Below, piece after piece: positions 22,225 to 36,144 of a stretch of DNA of 64,000 bases. The notes below the pieces were generated by a model. The model was not told the origin of the DNA. It was given only the letters and a program-made list of their open reading frames with translations, and made no database searches. Position 1 is the stretch's first letter. The number at the start of each line of letters is the position of its first letter. This DNA is from Heterohyrax brucei (Eukaryota > Chordata > Mammalia > Hyracoidea > Procaviidae): NCBI GenBank assembly GCA_028571685.1, contig CM053141.1:75067833-75131832 (forward strand), written 5' to 3'. Made by a program: the position numbers and the translations under genes.

Positions 22225-22627
22225 GATGCTTATATCCTTTCTTGTCTTTGATTCCTTTCTCATGCCCGAAATCAAGCCAAGCTGCTCACCACAAAGAGCC
22301 CAGCATCACCCTGTCATATGATCCCCCAAATCTTCTTCACTTTCAGACAGCAAGATCATCCTGTGGAATTACATGTGCTGTCACAGAGGAAGGTCTTCTC
22401 CAGGCAAAGTGACTGCCCTCCACCTTGATTTGACTTTGAATCCATGAATGCAAATCACCTTTCTGGCAACTAAGTAACTAAGCAACAGAATCTTAGCAGG
22501 GAGATCCCAGCACACCACAGGTGACACATAATGTAGCCATGAAGATTCAGGGAAATTAAGGCACTTCGTAGCTGGGAGTTACTGGATTGATGACAGATAA
22601 TCTGAAGAAGGTGTTCTGGTTGTAGCT

Positions 22628-22640
22628 GGGGGGGGGGGGG
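22628..22640 (+). repeat. poly(G) run, 13 bases
   Basis: An uninterrupted G13 homopolymer. It could form a G-rich structure or be a length-variable site. Confidence 0.8.
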
Positions 22641-22867
22641 TACCTGTACATCATCGATAATTCATTATGAATGCTGCCAGGTGAGAAGCCAGGAGAGAAC
22701 CAAGCATCCTAACATGAGGCTTTAGGGCCAGATGGTTTGTCTGTCTATATAAAACAATAGAGAAAATAAGAAATTTTATTTCCAGTGTAGATTGCATAAT
22801 CTACGTTGGTACCTGGGTAATAAAATCAGGGTTTTTTATGCCAAAGTTCATAAAACAAAAATAAAGC

Positions 22868-22995
22868 TAACATATAATGAGACACCACTTGCCAGACTCT
22901 GAACAAAGCATTTTCTAGCCATCATGTCATTTAATCCACCTGAAAACCCGTGAAGTACTATTACCCCATTTTACATTACTTTCCCAAGGGTACCA
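22868..22995 (+). repeat. MIR fragment
   Basis: The text ccatcatgtcatttaatccacc and gtactattaccccattttac is the MIR core. Confidence 0.65.
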
Positions 22996-23063
22996 CTCCA
23001 GGGGGTGGGAAAGAGCAGTGTTGAATTAGGCTCCCTGACTGCACTGTCTGCCAAATGGCTGCA

Positions 23064-23130
23064 GTGCGTGTGTGTGTGTGTGTGTGTGCGTGTGTGTGTG
23101 TGTGTGTGTGCGTGTACATGCATGTGCACT
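23064..23130 (+). repeat. (TG)n microsatellite
   Basis: A TG repeat interrupted by a few GC steps, continuing into a short TGCATG tract. A smaller TG run sits at 23202-23216. Confidence 0.9.
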
Positions 23131-23854
23131 TTTCAGGGAAGGCGGCCCGTTGTTAATTTGGTAGATCCTCAAAGGGACCTTGGAGCTAAAAAGGTAAAGA
23201 ATGTGTGTGTGTGTGTAATTGTGTGTTTATTCCTTGTGCTTTGCATTATCACTAATAGGCAGCAGAGGGAGCCTGGAGACACTATTTTTAAAAGATGCTG
23301 GTTTTCAAAAGCATCTTTCAGTTTTAGAATTCAGAGAGAACAGAGATGCTTACTGTTAGGCTAGACAGGAAATGTAGCTTCATGTAGACTTCATGGAAGA
23401 CAAAGAATATTGTCTTTACTGAGGTTTACAATTACCCTGTGTTGAAAGGATGTATTTAGATGAAAGAAGACAATGAGGTTGATCCTCTGAAAACATTATA
23501 CCAATGCAAGTATGTTCATATGTGTGTGTGTGCATGTGCTAAATGTTTCATGAGAAAACATCCCACTTAGCTCCTTTTGAAAGAAAAGCATAGTCATTGT
23601 CCTCTTGGGAAAGGGTGTCCTCCTAAACTAAAAAAAGAAAAATCACAATTAACTGTATTTACTAAAAATCACATTGACATGTGAGAGAAATAAAAATAAA
23701 CCAGGCTTTTAATTACTTGGTTGTCTTTCTACTCTACTCAAATGATAGTCAATCTGACCGTCTTCAGGAATGTGCTAACTCATGAAACTTTCTCCATTTT
23801 ATGTGAAAGAAATTGTGATATCCTAGTGTATTTATCGTTGCCCGTTTATAGGAA

Positions 23855-24422
23855 TAGGCGTCACTTTGGGAACTAAGGTACACCTGAGCCAGACCATGAT
23901 ATTTTCAGTCACCTTGTTTGCATGTGAGCCAACACATCTGGCTTTGGCTGTATGCGTGTGAGCCAACACATCTGACTTTGGCTGTATGCGTGTGAAAGCT
24001 GGACAGTGAGTAAGGAAGATCGAAGAAGAACTGACGCCTTTAAATTGCAGTGTTAGCAAAGAATATTGAATGTGCCATGGATCCTACTCGACCGCACTTG
24101 GCTTGGCTATGGACCGCCAGAAGAATGAACAAGTCTGTCTTGGAAGAAGGATTAGCCAGAGTGCTATCCCTTAGATGCTGGGAGCATGTAACACTATCTC
24201 ATGTGCTGTGGACATGTTATCGGAAGGGTCATCTCCAGAGAAAGGCATCATGCTTGGTAAAGTAGGCAGTCACTGAAAAAAGGAAGACCCTCAGTGAGAT
24301 GGATTGACACACACCATCCTCAACCGTAACAGTTATTGTGAAGATGGTGCAGGACAGGGCAATGTTCTGTTCTGTTGCAATACAGTTGCTATGAGTCATA
24401 ACCAGCTTAACAACTAACAACG
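23855..24422 (+). repeat. RTE LINE 3' fragment (~570 bp)
   Basis: From aactaaggtacacctgagcc through gtgaaagctggacagtgag, tcatgtgctgtggacatg and gaccctcagtgagatgg to cagcttaacaactaac. It is non-coding now. A 34-bp tandem duplication (23923-23956 and 23957-23990, one mismatch) lies inside. Confidence 0.85.
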
Positions 24423-26004
24423 GGAACAGATTGAAGATAAAGTTTCCATTACCACAGAACTTTAAAGTACGTTGAGACTTCACAGAACAGTAATTGTAAT
24501 GGGAGTGGGATTCTGGTGAAAGATGTGCCTAACAGAAACCAGAACCAAGGAGGAAGAAAATGGCAGATTCCTTGCTGGTAGAGATGACTACTTGCTCACG
24601 AGTATTCAATAGCTAACTCATTCCTAACTCATGGAAACCACCAAAAGTACCTGGGGGAGACTCTGGATGAGACCAGATATTTTACTACAACATACAAGAG
24701 TAAGAGAAGAAACAAATTGTTAATTACTCTACATGGAGCTCACTGAGTTGGTATGACTTGGGCACATCAGATCAGTGATAAAAGTATTGAGAGACAGAAT
24801 TGGAAAAAATCCCACTGGGGATGCTATTCTCTACATATTTTCTGAGATTTATCTCACTTATAATTTTGAGGAAAAAACCAAAAAAGCCGCCTGGTTGTTG
24901 GCCATTTGGTCAAACTCCTCTGTGAGTTGGGAGTTGAGTGGCCAGACCAAGTTCCGCTTTATCCCACTAGGATGTTAGAGGTGGTGGGAGGGCCCTTATG
25001 AAGACTCTATCCCATTGTGCTACACAGGGAGGAAGTGTTATCAGTAAGGCATAAGTTTATTTGCAAGTCAAGAATCAGTCACACGAAGCTCACTCATGAA
25101 GGGTCTGTCCTGGTAAAGTGAAGAGTGGAACCATTCACCAGAGAATTGGTGGTAGCCCTGGAGCCCTGTAATGCTGCCATTCGACAACCCTGTTACCCAC
25201 CCGACCCTTCCCTTAGAGTAAAAACATTGAACTCAGAAGGCCATGGTTCAGACACAAAGTTATAAATCTTTTATTCATGTGACTTATTCAGATATGTTTT
25301 AGAAATCACTTTCTATTCTTCAGACTACCTAAATACCACACTTCACTTGGCAATTATAGACATTACCAATTATTTACCAATTATTTAACTTTTGAAATTC
25401 TCTTAGGCTCAACACCTGGCTAGGTCCAGAGGGGCATCCAGAGATGACCAGTACACCATTGGTATCCCAAGTAGCAAGTTTTCTGACTCTGTGTTAGAAA
25501 TCCTGAGAAAAGTTTGTAAAGTGAGTCCCCACATCCTTGAGCTGACTGATGTCTTAGCAAACAAATTGCTCTTAAGTGGGCTGGATGAAATTTTGCCTTC
25601 TGTTCACATTTCCATAAACTAATGTCTTATAATTTTTTTCCTCCTTGAATACTACTTCTTCTTTCTTCTTTCTCTGTTCTTCTATTTTATATCTTCCCCA
25701 TCATTTTGTTGATGTGTCTCCCTTTGAAAAAAATGCACTGTAGGTCCCTATTTCAGGCTCCTTGGTAACTGAGTTTGGCTTTCTGTGTTCATGCTCTTTC
25801 GAATCTCACTGACTCAGAGTGGAGGCTCCATTACTGGTACTTAGAAGAAGCCCAGTTGCTTTCAGTCCCATTTTCCCTTTAGCGTAAAACTCTGCATTTT
25901 CTTTTATTTTGGTGGAGATCAAATAGGCCAGTTCTGAGAAAAGCAAGCAATACATCTAACAATTTTTCTCACCAGCTGCTCATGGCCTGTATCCTGTAGA
26001 AGCA
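24423..26004. other. intergenic stretch, nothing recognised
   Basis: 1.6 kb without a repeat signature I can name. Very old elements are possible. Confidence 0.4.
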
Positions 26005-26520
26005 TGTCATGGATTGAATTGTGTCCTCAAAAAATGTCTGTCATCATGGCTAGGCCATGATTGCCAGTATTGTGTGATTGTCTCCAATTTTATGATCTGA
26101 TGTAATTTTCCTATGAGTTATAAGTCCTATATCTATGATGTTATTGAGGCAAGATTAGCAGAAGTTTCGTTAAGATGAGGCAGCACACAATCTATAAAAT
26201 TAGGTTGTATCTTAAGCCTGTATATTTTGAGATATAAAAGAGAAAAGCCAGCAGAGAGGCACAGGAACCTCATACCACCAAGAAACAAGAGCCAGGAGAA
26301 TAGCATATCCTTGGGCCCAGGGTTCCTGGCCTGAGAAGCCCCTCAACCAGCAGAAGATTGATGACAAAGGCCTTTCTCCAGAGCTGACAGAGACAGCAAG
26401 CCTTCCCCCAGAGCTGACAGCCTGAACTTGGGTGCGTAGCCTACTAGATTGAGGGAATAACTTTCTGTTTGTTAAAGCCATCACTCGTATTTCTGTCTTA
26501 GCAGCACTGAATAACTAAGA
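26005..26520 (+). repeat. MaLR-like solo LTR
   Basis: It starts tgtcatggattgaattgtg and has ttgagatataaaagagaaaag (TATA-like region) and tctgtttgttaaagcc. It ends gtcttagcagcactgaataac. It lacks internal coding sequence. Confidence 0.65.
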
Positions 26521-27885
26521 GTCCCAGCACCAAATTCTTGGTTTCTAAGTTTGGAAATGTTTATTACCATAAAATTAATCACGTTGTGTCATCAGTTTCA
26601 TCCTTACTGTTTTAAGTTGAGGTAACTAGATTGCATTTGCCTACATGAGCTAGGAGACAAAGTTTCATTTTTAAGTTGATCCCATTCTCCCATTGTTGGA
26701 ATTGATGAATATGAGAAGATGCTCAATGTAATTGCTGGTTAAGAAGCAAAAGATTGGATGCATGTGAGACTAGGGAAAATGGCACGACTAGTTAAAACAA
26801 TGTTGGGAATAGAACCACAACGATCACTACGACTCAGCTGATAACATTTGTAGGTGAAGTCCACCGTGTTTGGAAAGTACTGTTTCATTACTGGTGTTAG
26901 AACCTTCAGAAGTGTAATGGGAAAGTAAAAGATGTTGGTCCATGATGAGTTTGTCTAAAGTTATTATTGAAACTCATTTAGTCATCTGTTATTGGTATTT
27001 AATGATGATGATGCCTTTCCTTTCATGATGACTTTCATTTCTTCCTCTTCTCTGTCACACTCTCCATCCATAACAACAAGTGGAAGGGAGACCAGCTAAC
27101 CAACAGTGAGCGCACAGCTGGATTTGTTCCCCTCAGATCCAGTAGGATGGCACCAATTTCTAAAGGAGTTTTCCCAGAGACCCTAGCAACAGTAGAGCAG
27201 TGAAGCTCAAGCTCGTATTTCACATTCCCCAGTGTTACTAGGCTGCCATGACTGATTTTGAGAAAAATTAACCTGCATACGAATGTGGGACATTGCATTC
27301 CTGGCAACCTATAGTATACCAGAAAACAGGAAACGAAAACTATCATTATTGCCACAAGGTTCCTTTTATACTAGTTTTCATAACTGAGAGAGAGATCTAT
27401 GCTTCTTACTCTCTGCCCCATTTCCCTTGTCTATGCTGCTTTGCATTACCTCAAAATGAAGAAGAAAGGGAAGTGCTTGTCCTGGTGGTGAAAGGTCTCA
27501 GGAATTGTCTGAGTCTCCTTCCAAGTGAAAGACAAGGGGCACCCCTAAGGTTTATACCCTTCCCTGTGCCCGGAAACACTAAGCTGTGACGCCAGAAATG
27601 ACTGCCTTAAGGTTAATGATTTGCATGCCAGATATATCAGAGACCTAGAAAGTCTCGTGAATACCATTTGGTTTGGATTTCTTAAATAACCTCAGCAGCA
27701 CTGAGACCAAGGCATTTGGCTGAGGGAATGAGTGAAAGCTAACTCCCTGGCTGCTCTTTCTATAGGAAGAGGCATCCTGTCACTAATTCAGCCAGACTCA
27801 CTGTGGGAACAAGTGAGGGCTATGAGAAGTCACCCTGACTCCTTCTGCCTGATCTGAGTGAAAACTCAGGACATGTCATTCCTTT
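26521..27885. other. intergenic stretch, nothing recognised
   Basis: Open frames at 27035-27355 (-) and 27293-27589 (+) overlap each other and resemble nothing known. Confidence 0.4.
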
Positions 27886-27889
27886 TTGA

Positions 27890-28265
27890 GACCTCCGGTG
27901 GCTCTCTATCACACAGAGAATCAGCTCCAAACTCCCTATGGTAACATGATCTGGGCCCAGTGGTCTCTCCAACCTCTAGTCTTCCCACAGACCTTCTTAC
28001 TGTCCCCTGAAGACCTGCAGCACATCCCTGCTTCAGAGCCTTTACACTTGCTGTCCTCTGGCTTGGTCCTTCACTTCAGTCAGGTGTCTGTGAAATGCCA
28101 TTTTCTCAGAAAGACCTTCCCAGAATACCTAGCCTAGATTGCACCTCTCTTCCTCTCTATCGCTTCCTTTTTTTTAAAAAAGTGCCATTTTAAAAATACT
28201 TCTTACTATTTTAATGGTATACTCATTTAATTACTCTATTGTTTGTTTTGTCTTCCTTCTAGTAA
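27890..28265 (+). repeat. L2 LINE 3' region, left part
   Basis: The text cagctccaaactccctatgg, gatctgggcccagtgg and gcctttacacttgctgtcc is the L2 3' third. It is broken by a hAT element and resumes at 28482. Confidence 0.65.
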
Positions 28266-28480
28266 AGGAATTGTCATACTGCAGCCTGAGGGCCAGATCA
28301 CGCTTGCTATCTGTTTGTATAAAGTTTTATTAAACAACAGCCACTCTCATTCACTGATGTGTTATCTTTGTCTACTTTCACACATTAGTTGCTGGGTAGT
28401 CATGACAAAGTCTGTGTGGTCCCAAAAACCTAAAATGTATATTTTCTGGCCCTTTGAAGAAAAAGTTTGTCAACTCCTGC
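28266..28480 (-). mobile_element. hAT-Charlie type element inserted in L2
   Basis: The segments aaagttttattaaacaacagcc and tctggccctttgaagaaaaag, ending tttgtcaactcctg, match the same family as 2957-3139 in opposite orientation. Confidence 0.75.
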
Positions 28481-28481
28481 T

Positions 28482-28600
28482 CCAGAATTAAAGCCTTGAG
28501 AGGGAAGACACTTTGTCTCTTGTTTATTCTTGTATCCCCAGCATTCAGAATATTGCCTGGTACCTAGTAAGTACTCAATATTTATTAAATGATTATACAA
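28482..28600 (+). repeat. L2 LINE 3' end, right part
   Basis: The text gagagggaagacactttgtctc, tatccccagcattcag and agtaagtactcaatatttatt is the L2 terminus. Confidence 0.7.
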
Positions 28601-28639
28601 ATAGATGGATGAATAGTCTATCCAGATGTATCTGGAAAA

Positions 28640-28765
28640 CGTTTTATAGTAACATTTATCAAGCACCAACTTGTGCCAAGCATTGGACTCTGTGCAGAAG
28701 ATCACAAGATGAGAGACCAAAAAATTCAAAGGCACTCAAGAATACCATGTTACAGGTAAATCACC
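28640..28765 (+). repeat. L2/MIR3-like fragment
   Basis: The text tttatcaagcaccaacttgtg and caagcattggactctgtgc matches the L2 end motif. Confidence 0.5.
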
Positions 28766-28769
28766 AGGT

Positions 28770-29712
28770 GCTATGGAAGCCATAAGGGGAGACTGCTGTT
28801 CTAGGCTTCCAAATACAGTAACTTGTAAGGGCGTGTTCTCCAAGTACATAGAAATGAAAAGGGCTTTGCAGTCTGTGTGGAGTTACATGAAGCAAAGTTC
28901 TGTTTTGACACACAAAGTCATCATGAGTCCAAGTCAATTTGATGGAAACTGGTTTTATGCGTATGTTAAGGCTCATGAAACTATATAGCAAGAAGTTAAT
29001 CTTACTGTATGTTAATTTAAAAACAAAGCCCAGCAAGAAAAGTAGTCTCTGAAGACTATGAGTTTCCCTGTCCTCTTCTAACTGTAATAAAGCACTTAAA
29101 GTCATATTTTTTAAAATGTACTAAGCAGAGAGACCTTGAACACTCATGATAAAGGGAGTGCTCAAGGGAAGAGGAGAAGAAAGTTAATATTCTGGAAGTA
29201 CATATAGGGTTTCAGCTTCCTTGCTTCAATTCCTCTTTCCCTTTCTAGAGAACAAGATAATCTTCACTTCCTAATCTAAGATAACCAGATTTTACCCCAG
29301 AACTGGCTAAACCTCCTTAGCAGAAAAGGAAAAACGTTCTCAGAACTTGAGAGATATGGGAGCAGATTTGCCAGCGTGCTTTGAGGTGTAGCCAAGGCCT
29401 AACATTGTATCTGACAACCTTGTATAGGTGAAAAGGCCTCACTGAAACGGTAAAGGAGAGCCTTACAGTGCTGTGGAGCTAGCATTGCCAGCCTGCAGCT
29501 AAGAGAAAAAGAGTATATATAATTAAAGTGACTTGATTCTAAAATAAATCAATAATCTGAGTGCATTATTCATACAAATAATACCACAAGATTCACAGTT
29601 ATATGAAATAATCAGTATTGCAAGGGAATTTTTTACTTGTCCTAAATATCAAGTCATTCATCTGTAAGGACTATGGTGATGATGATGGGGATCCAGGGTA
29701 CACATAATATTA
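28770..29712. other. intergenic stretch, nothing recognised
   Basis: No gene or named repeat is seen. Confidence 0.4.
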
Positions 29713-31250
<1,538 letters not shown>

Positions 31251-31383
31251 CAGGAGAAAATAGCAGTGACCCCCTACCTAGAACTGTATCCCTCAGACAT
31301 CTAGTTTAGGTTAAGGGTATTCAGCATTCTTACTTTTCTTTTTCCCAGAACTGTGAACTGTGGTTTTCATGTATGGATGTATA

Positions 31384-31543
31384 AAACCAAACCTGTTGGG
31401 TCGAGTCAGTTCTGACTCATAGTAACCCTATAGGACAGAGTAGAACTGTCCCATACAGTTTGTAAGGCATGCCTGGTGGATTTGAACTACTGACCTTCTG
31501 GTTAGTAGCCATAGCTCTTATCCATTATGCCACCAGGATTTCC
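31384..31543 (-). repeat. AfroSINE
   Basis: A full reverse copy: tcgagtcagttctgactcat, aggacagagtagaactgtcc, ggatttgaactactgacc, ending tgccaccaggatttcc. Confidence 0.88.
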
Positions 31544-31564
31544 ATACGTGTGTGTGCACATGCA

Positions 31565-32123
31565 GAGACTGTCAGTTCAGTTTGCGAACTCATCCTAGAA
31601 AAAGTGCGATATCACTCACTGCTGAATATCACTATGGTCACCTTCAAAGTACTCCCCTTGGGAAGCTATGTACTAACAACAGTGCCTAATCCACTGTTTA
31701 AAGCAATTTTGCAACTCTTTTTCTGGAATGGGAATCAGAGTTGTCATCATATTACCCTTGATATCCTGAATATCATCAAAATGTCTTCCTTTCAATATTT
31801 CCTTTATCTTCAAGTAAAGAGAAAAGTCATTGGGGGCCAAATCAGGTGAGTAGGTGGAGTGTTCCAATACAGTTATTTGTTTACTGGCTAAAACTCATTC
31901 ACAGATGACTATACAATTAAGTTTGTCAACTTGCCACCATGCCACCTTGTGCAATGGCCATTCCAGAAGGAGTTCCAAAATTGCTTTGAAGGGTGAACTA
32001 GGCACTGGCATCAGTGTATAGCTTCCCACAGAGACTACTTCGAAGGCAACTGTAATAATATCTGGTTATGAGGTATGTAGCACTTAGAACAGGTAAGTTC
32101 ATGGACTTAATTGTCAGACCCTG
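31565..32123 (-). mobile_element. palindromic mariner derivative, copy C (most complete)
   Basis: At 559 bp this copy has arms of about 170 bp at each end that are reverse complements. The minus strand centre reads ITVLEH, then YSPDLAPNDF with the third catalytic Asp of mariner DD34D transposases, then KIKEILKGRHFDDIQDIKG. The first two catalytic Asps and the DNA-binding domain are absent. The right terminus is gacttaattgtcagacc. It cannot encode transposase. Confidence 0.85.
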
Positions 32124-32439
32124 TGTATGTGTGTGTGTGTACTGGATATTCACAGGTAAAAGATTACTCTTAATTTGCTTTGCAATAATAAGCCACAAGA
32201 TTCATACATTACCAGAGAAGAATGTGCTCAACTTCTTAAACAATTGAATGTATACCAACAGTGAGTCATAAAGTATTATCCATTCAGTGTTACTCCTGAA
32301 AGAGCTGTACAAAGCAGTCTCACAATTGCAAACATACTTCTCTCTCTTTTTCTTCCATTATGCAACTTTTCAACAACACAATTTCAGATGGACAATTGAA
32401 GCTTCTCTAAATTTTTTCAGAGGAAGTCTAGTACATCAT

Positions 32440-32770
32440 ACATCCTCCAGAGCTCTTGATTCCTTATTCTCCATGATGCTACTTATATAAAATATCTAAA
32501 ATAGGCAAGTGTAGCAGACCTTAGGTTATTAGTGGTTACCAGAGGTGGGTGGGTGGCAGAGAAAAGGGGAACTCATTGCCTGGGAGGCAACAAGCTTCTG
32601 TTAAGGATGATGGGAAAATTTGGAAATGGGTACTGGGGTAGTTGTACGGCATGATGAATAAAATGAAAGTCACTCAGTTGTATAAGCGAAGAATGTTGAA
32701 ACGTCAAATGTTTTGTTACGTATATATCTACCACAATTAAAATCAAAAGGTAAATTTTAAAACTAAAGCC
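32440..32770 (+). repeat. ancient L1 3' end
   Basis: The text tagtggttaccagaggtggg, tggtagttgtacggcatgatg-like sequence and tatatctaccacaattaaaat matches L1M 3' ends. Confidence 0.6.
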
Positions 32771-32839
32771 CTTCTTTGTGTGTATGTTGGGGGTAGGGCT
32801 GGTGGTAGCAGTTACAGATGTGTTATTAGAGGAACTAGC

Positions 32840-33085
32840 TTATGCCTTTGGACCATTGTGAAAACAAGCTTTGAACTTTTCAATAGCACTTTATGTCTTT
32901 TGTCTTATAGGATCCTCACATTCATCTCTTCCCATGATATTTTAATAGAAGATCCTTTAATCCCGGTGGAGCAGAACCTAGAACTGTGGCTCATGTAAGC
33001 TAAGAATTTGCCAGAGGTCACACAGGGGTTTAGTGGAAAACAGAGAGTAAGGCTTGAGTTTCCTGATTTGAGAGCCCGTAGCCCC
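32840..33085 (+). repeat. MIR element, diverged
   Basis: The text aggatcctcacattcatctc and gccagaggtcacacaggggttt lies in MIR order. Confidence 0.5.
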
Positions 33086-33274
33086 CTTCAGCAAACCGTA
33101 TTGTAAAGTGTTATTGGCTTCACCAAATATAGACCAACAAAAAATAGGAGAAAAGATGATCACATTCCACAAGAATCAGTCGCAACTCCCCGCTCCTACT
33201 CTTAGGCCGGAAGGTAGTGGCTCACTGACAACTGAGAACGTGCCAGATGCATCTTGAGGCTTATCTCAAGTATC

Positions 33275-33560
33275 ACCTTCTCCAGGAAGCATTTTCTGAC
33301 CCACTGCTACCCACAGTAGAATAGATTATTCCCTCCGTGAGCCTCACTATGCTTCACATACAGCGCTATCTCTGTGCCTTAGCTCTGTGCCTTAGCTGTC
33401 TTAATGGCCATACTACCCATAAGAAAGTTAGCCTTCTTTCTAGACTGTAAGACACCAAGGTCAGGACCCAGGTCTTAGTTCTTGTGTCCCTAGGGCCTAC
33501 CACAGTGCCTGTCTTATCAGTGTAGGCACTTGGTGCTTGTTTGCAGAATGAAAACAGGAC
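33275..33560 (+). repeat. L2 LINE 3' end
   Basis: The text caccttctccaggaagcattttc, ctagactgtaagacaccaagg and cctaccacagtgcctg is L2. A 14-bp duplication (ctctgtgccttag twice near 33370) sits inside. Confidence 0.7.
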
Positions 33561-33614
33561 CTGAACCTAATTCCTTAGGGGGGCAAATTGAGGGCAGGCT
33601 GGACATGCAACCAG

Positions 33615-33770
33615 CACAGAAAGTCATTTACTATCTCTAAGCCTCAGATTACTCACCTGTATGATAGAGATAATAAAAAGATAATGACTCTCTGGGGTTG
33701 TTGCATACAGACTGCTTGGCCAGGTGCCTGTCTCACAGTACAGTCTCATAGACGGTAGCTGTTTATGGTA
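33615..33770 (-). repeat. MIR fragment
   Basis: The text tctaagcctcagattactcacc and gactctctggggttgttgc is a reversed MIR. Confidence 0.6.
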
Positions 33771-33783
33771 CCCATCCTCCTCC

Positions 33784-34370
33784 ATGATGGCCCCCAATGA
33801 GGCTCACCTCCTGCTATCTACACCCTTACATAGGGCCCACTTCCCACGTTGAGTAGAGCTGATCTGTATGGCCAAAACACTATCAGAGATGTGACAGAGG
33901 AAACAAAGAACGACTTCTGCAACTAGATGATAAAATTATTGAGGTTTCTTTCTGCCTTGCTTTTTCTCAGATCACATACTCTGGGTCAAGCTAGAGGCCA
34001 GGTCAAGAGGACACTGAAGCATCAAATGGGAAAGTCCATGTAGAAAGGAACTAAGGCTTCTGCCAACAGCCAACATCAAGTCACGCCTGTACAAGTGAGC
34101 TATTTCAGAAAAGAACCCTCTAGCACCAGTCAAGCTTTCAAATAAGAAATGATTGTACGAGTATCAGTAAAGAGAGACCTCCTACAACTGCAGCTCTGGT
34201 TCTTGACTGATCTCAATTCATAGCAGCCAGGAGGTAAGGAGGTTGGGTTTGATCAAACTGGGACTTACTGTTCCCTCAAACTGAGGAGGGAACTAAGGTG
34301 CACATTCTCAGCTTCTGCAGATCTTGAGATCCACACCCAACTTGAAGAAGGTGAGACAGTCCTCATGGTG
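33784..34370 (+). repeat. MLT1-like MaLR LTR, diverged
   Basis: The segments tgatggcccccaatgaggc, aggtcaagaggacactgaagc and cttctgccaacagccaacatc appear in the order of old MLT1 LTRs. Confidence 0.45.
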
Positions 34371-34374
34371 CTAC

Positions 34375-35305
34375 ATTCCACATCAGGCACACTTTAGGAG
34401 AATCACTGGACACGGAGTCAGATATTCTAATGTTCCTTAACTGTGTCAAGGATATAAGTCATTTTCTCAAAACTCTGAACCCCAAGAGAAAATCTTGTAC
34501 TCACTTTTCCCTTTCAAAGCTCCTCACCCCCAACTACACTCCTGCTCATGTTCGTCTTCCCAAGCCTGTCATATCACAAAACTTTAATGGAAATAGTAGC
34601 ATTGTAAAAGTCATCAATATCTCACCAAATATTGAGTTAAATCCTTGTTTTTCTCAGGCTGCATAGGCTTTGGTGATATTCTAAGTTTGGATGATAGGCC
34701 CAAAGGTATTTGGCTACAAGCTCCCACACAGTCGTGTTACTGTAACTCTAAGCTCCCTAGTGCCCTCCCTTTCTTCTTGATCCCTGGTGTCTTCCTGGAG
34801 TCTTTGGCACTTCTCTGAGATGTTTCCTTTCTCAACAATTGCTTTCACTCTTTCCTGATGTTCCCAATTCTCCTGTAGTTCCTACTCTGCTCTGTCCTTA
34901 AAACTAAAGGATTTGTACCCCAGCCCTAAGTAATTACTTTTTTTCCTTTTCAGCAAATAATCTTGAATTGTCTTATCCCTAAGTTACCACAGACCATTAA
35001 CACCCATATGTAGGAGTTTACATGTTCCCCGGGCAGGAAGGCATAGCCCTTTGCTATACTTGAAAGCATTCCTTGACTATGAAAACTGAGTAATCATAAA
35101 ATAGAGAATATGAATCATGTCCTCCCTTCATCTCAGTGACTTCCCTGCCTACTTGGAACACTCCTTCCTTCTGAAAGGTTGGCACAGACTTAGTCTCTCT
35201 TTGTTTAAAAATCCCAATGTTTAGACTGTTATTTTTTCCCTAGGGAGGTTAAACATCACCAACTTATTAGTTCAACTGTGGCCAGTCAGTCCTGGATGAA
35301 AGAAT
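34375..35305. other. intergenic stretch, nothing recognised
   Basis: Pyrimidine-rich text without a named repeat or gene. Confidence 0.4.
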
Positions 35306-35310
35306 TTCCA

Positions 35311-35541
35311 CCAAAAAACCAACCAACAACAACAACAAAAAACCTGAACCCCTTGCCAGCAAACTGATTCTAACTCACAGCAACCCTGAAAGACAGAGTA
35401 GAATTGCCAGTGGGTTTCTATGGCTCTGATATTTACAGAAGCAACTGCCTTCTCTTTCTCCCCTAGAGTAGCTAGTGAGTTCAAACTTCTGACCTTTCAG
35501 TTAGCAGCCAAAGACTTAACTACTGCACTACCAGGGCTCCT
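35311..35541 (-). repeat. AfroSINE, long variant
   Basis: The tail is ccaaccaacaacaacaac; then aactgattctaactcacagc, aagacagagtagaattgcc, a divergent middle, gttcaaacttctgacc and ctaccagggctcc. Confidence 0.8.
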
Positions 35542-36009
35542 AGAGAATTCCCCAAGTGCCAACGTACAGATTAGATCCACACGATTCTCCTGGATTTGCC
35601 CTAGCTGCCAAACAGTACCCTTCCCAAAGCTTTCATTGACTGACTAAACTTAGTTAGATACATACTGCCCCTCATAATTTCAATCTAAGATGCTAATAAC
35701 TCAATGTCCACCCAACCTACCTGGTGATGGGACTCAGGGGATGACATGGTGCTCCTAACCACCAGGATATATTACATCTTGTTTGAGGATCACCCATCAT
35801 CTGGCCTTCATCCATACCTGACAGAAAAGCCCGTGACTTAATAGGCTGAGCCTGTTTTATGTCTTTTTATGAGTTAATTGGTGCTATGTTGTTTGAAGTG
35901 TCTAATGGCCAATGCTTTAAGTCCTGGAGAATAGCATGTGTTGATTTACACACTTGGGAAAGAAAGCCCACTGGATACAATGTGCCATGGAAGAATTAAA
36001 CAGAACTCA

Positions 36010-36142
36010 GCGGCTCCCTGGGAGGAAAGACCTGATAATCTGCTTCTGAAAAGATTGTAGCCTAGGAACTCTTATGGGGCACTTCTGCTCTGTCCTATAG
36101 GGATGCTATGAATCAGACTCAACTCAATAGTACCCAACAACA
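36010..36142 (+). repeat. AfroSINE, insert variant, 5' truncated
   Basis: It begins ggctccctgggaggaaagacc, has gattgtagcctaggaactc, and ends gctatgaatcagactcaac. Confidence 0.7.
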
Positions 36143-36144
36143 CT

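Noticed and set aside
23005..23364. 119-codon frame with Cys-Val repeats
   Set aside because: The repeats are a translated (TG)n microsatellite.
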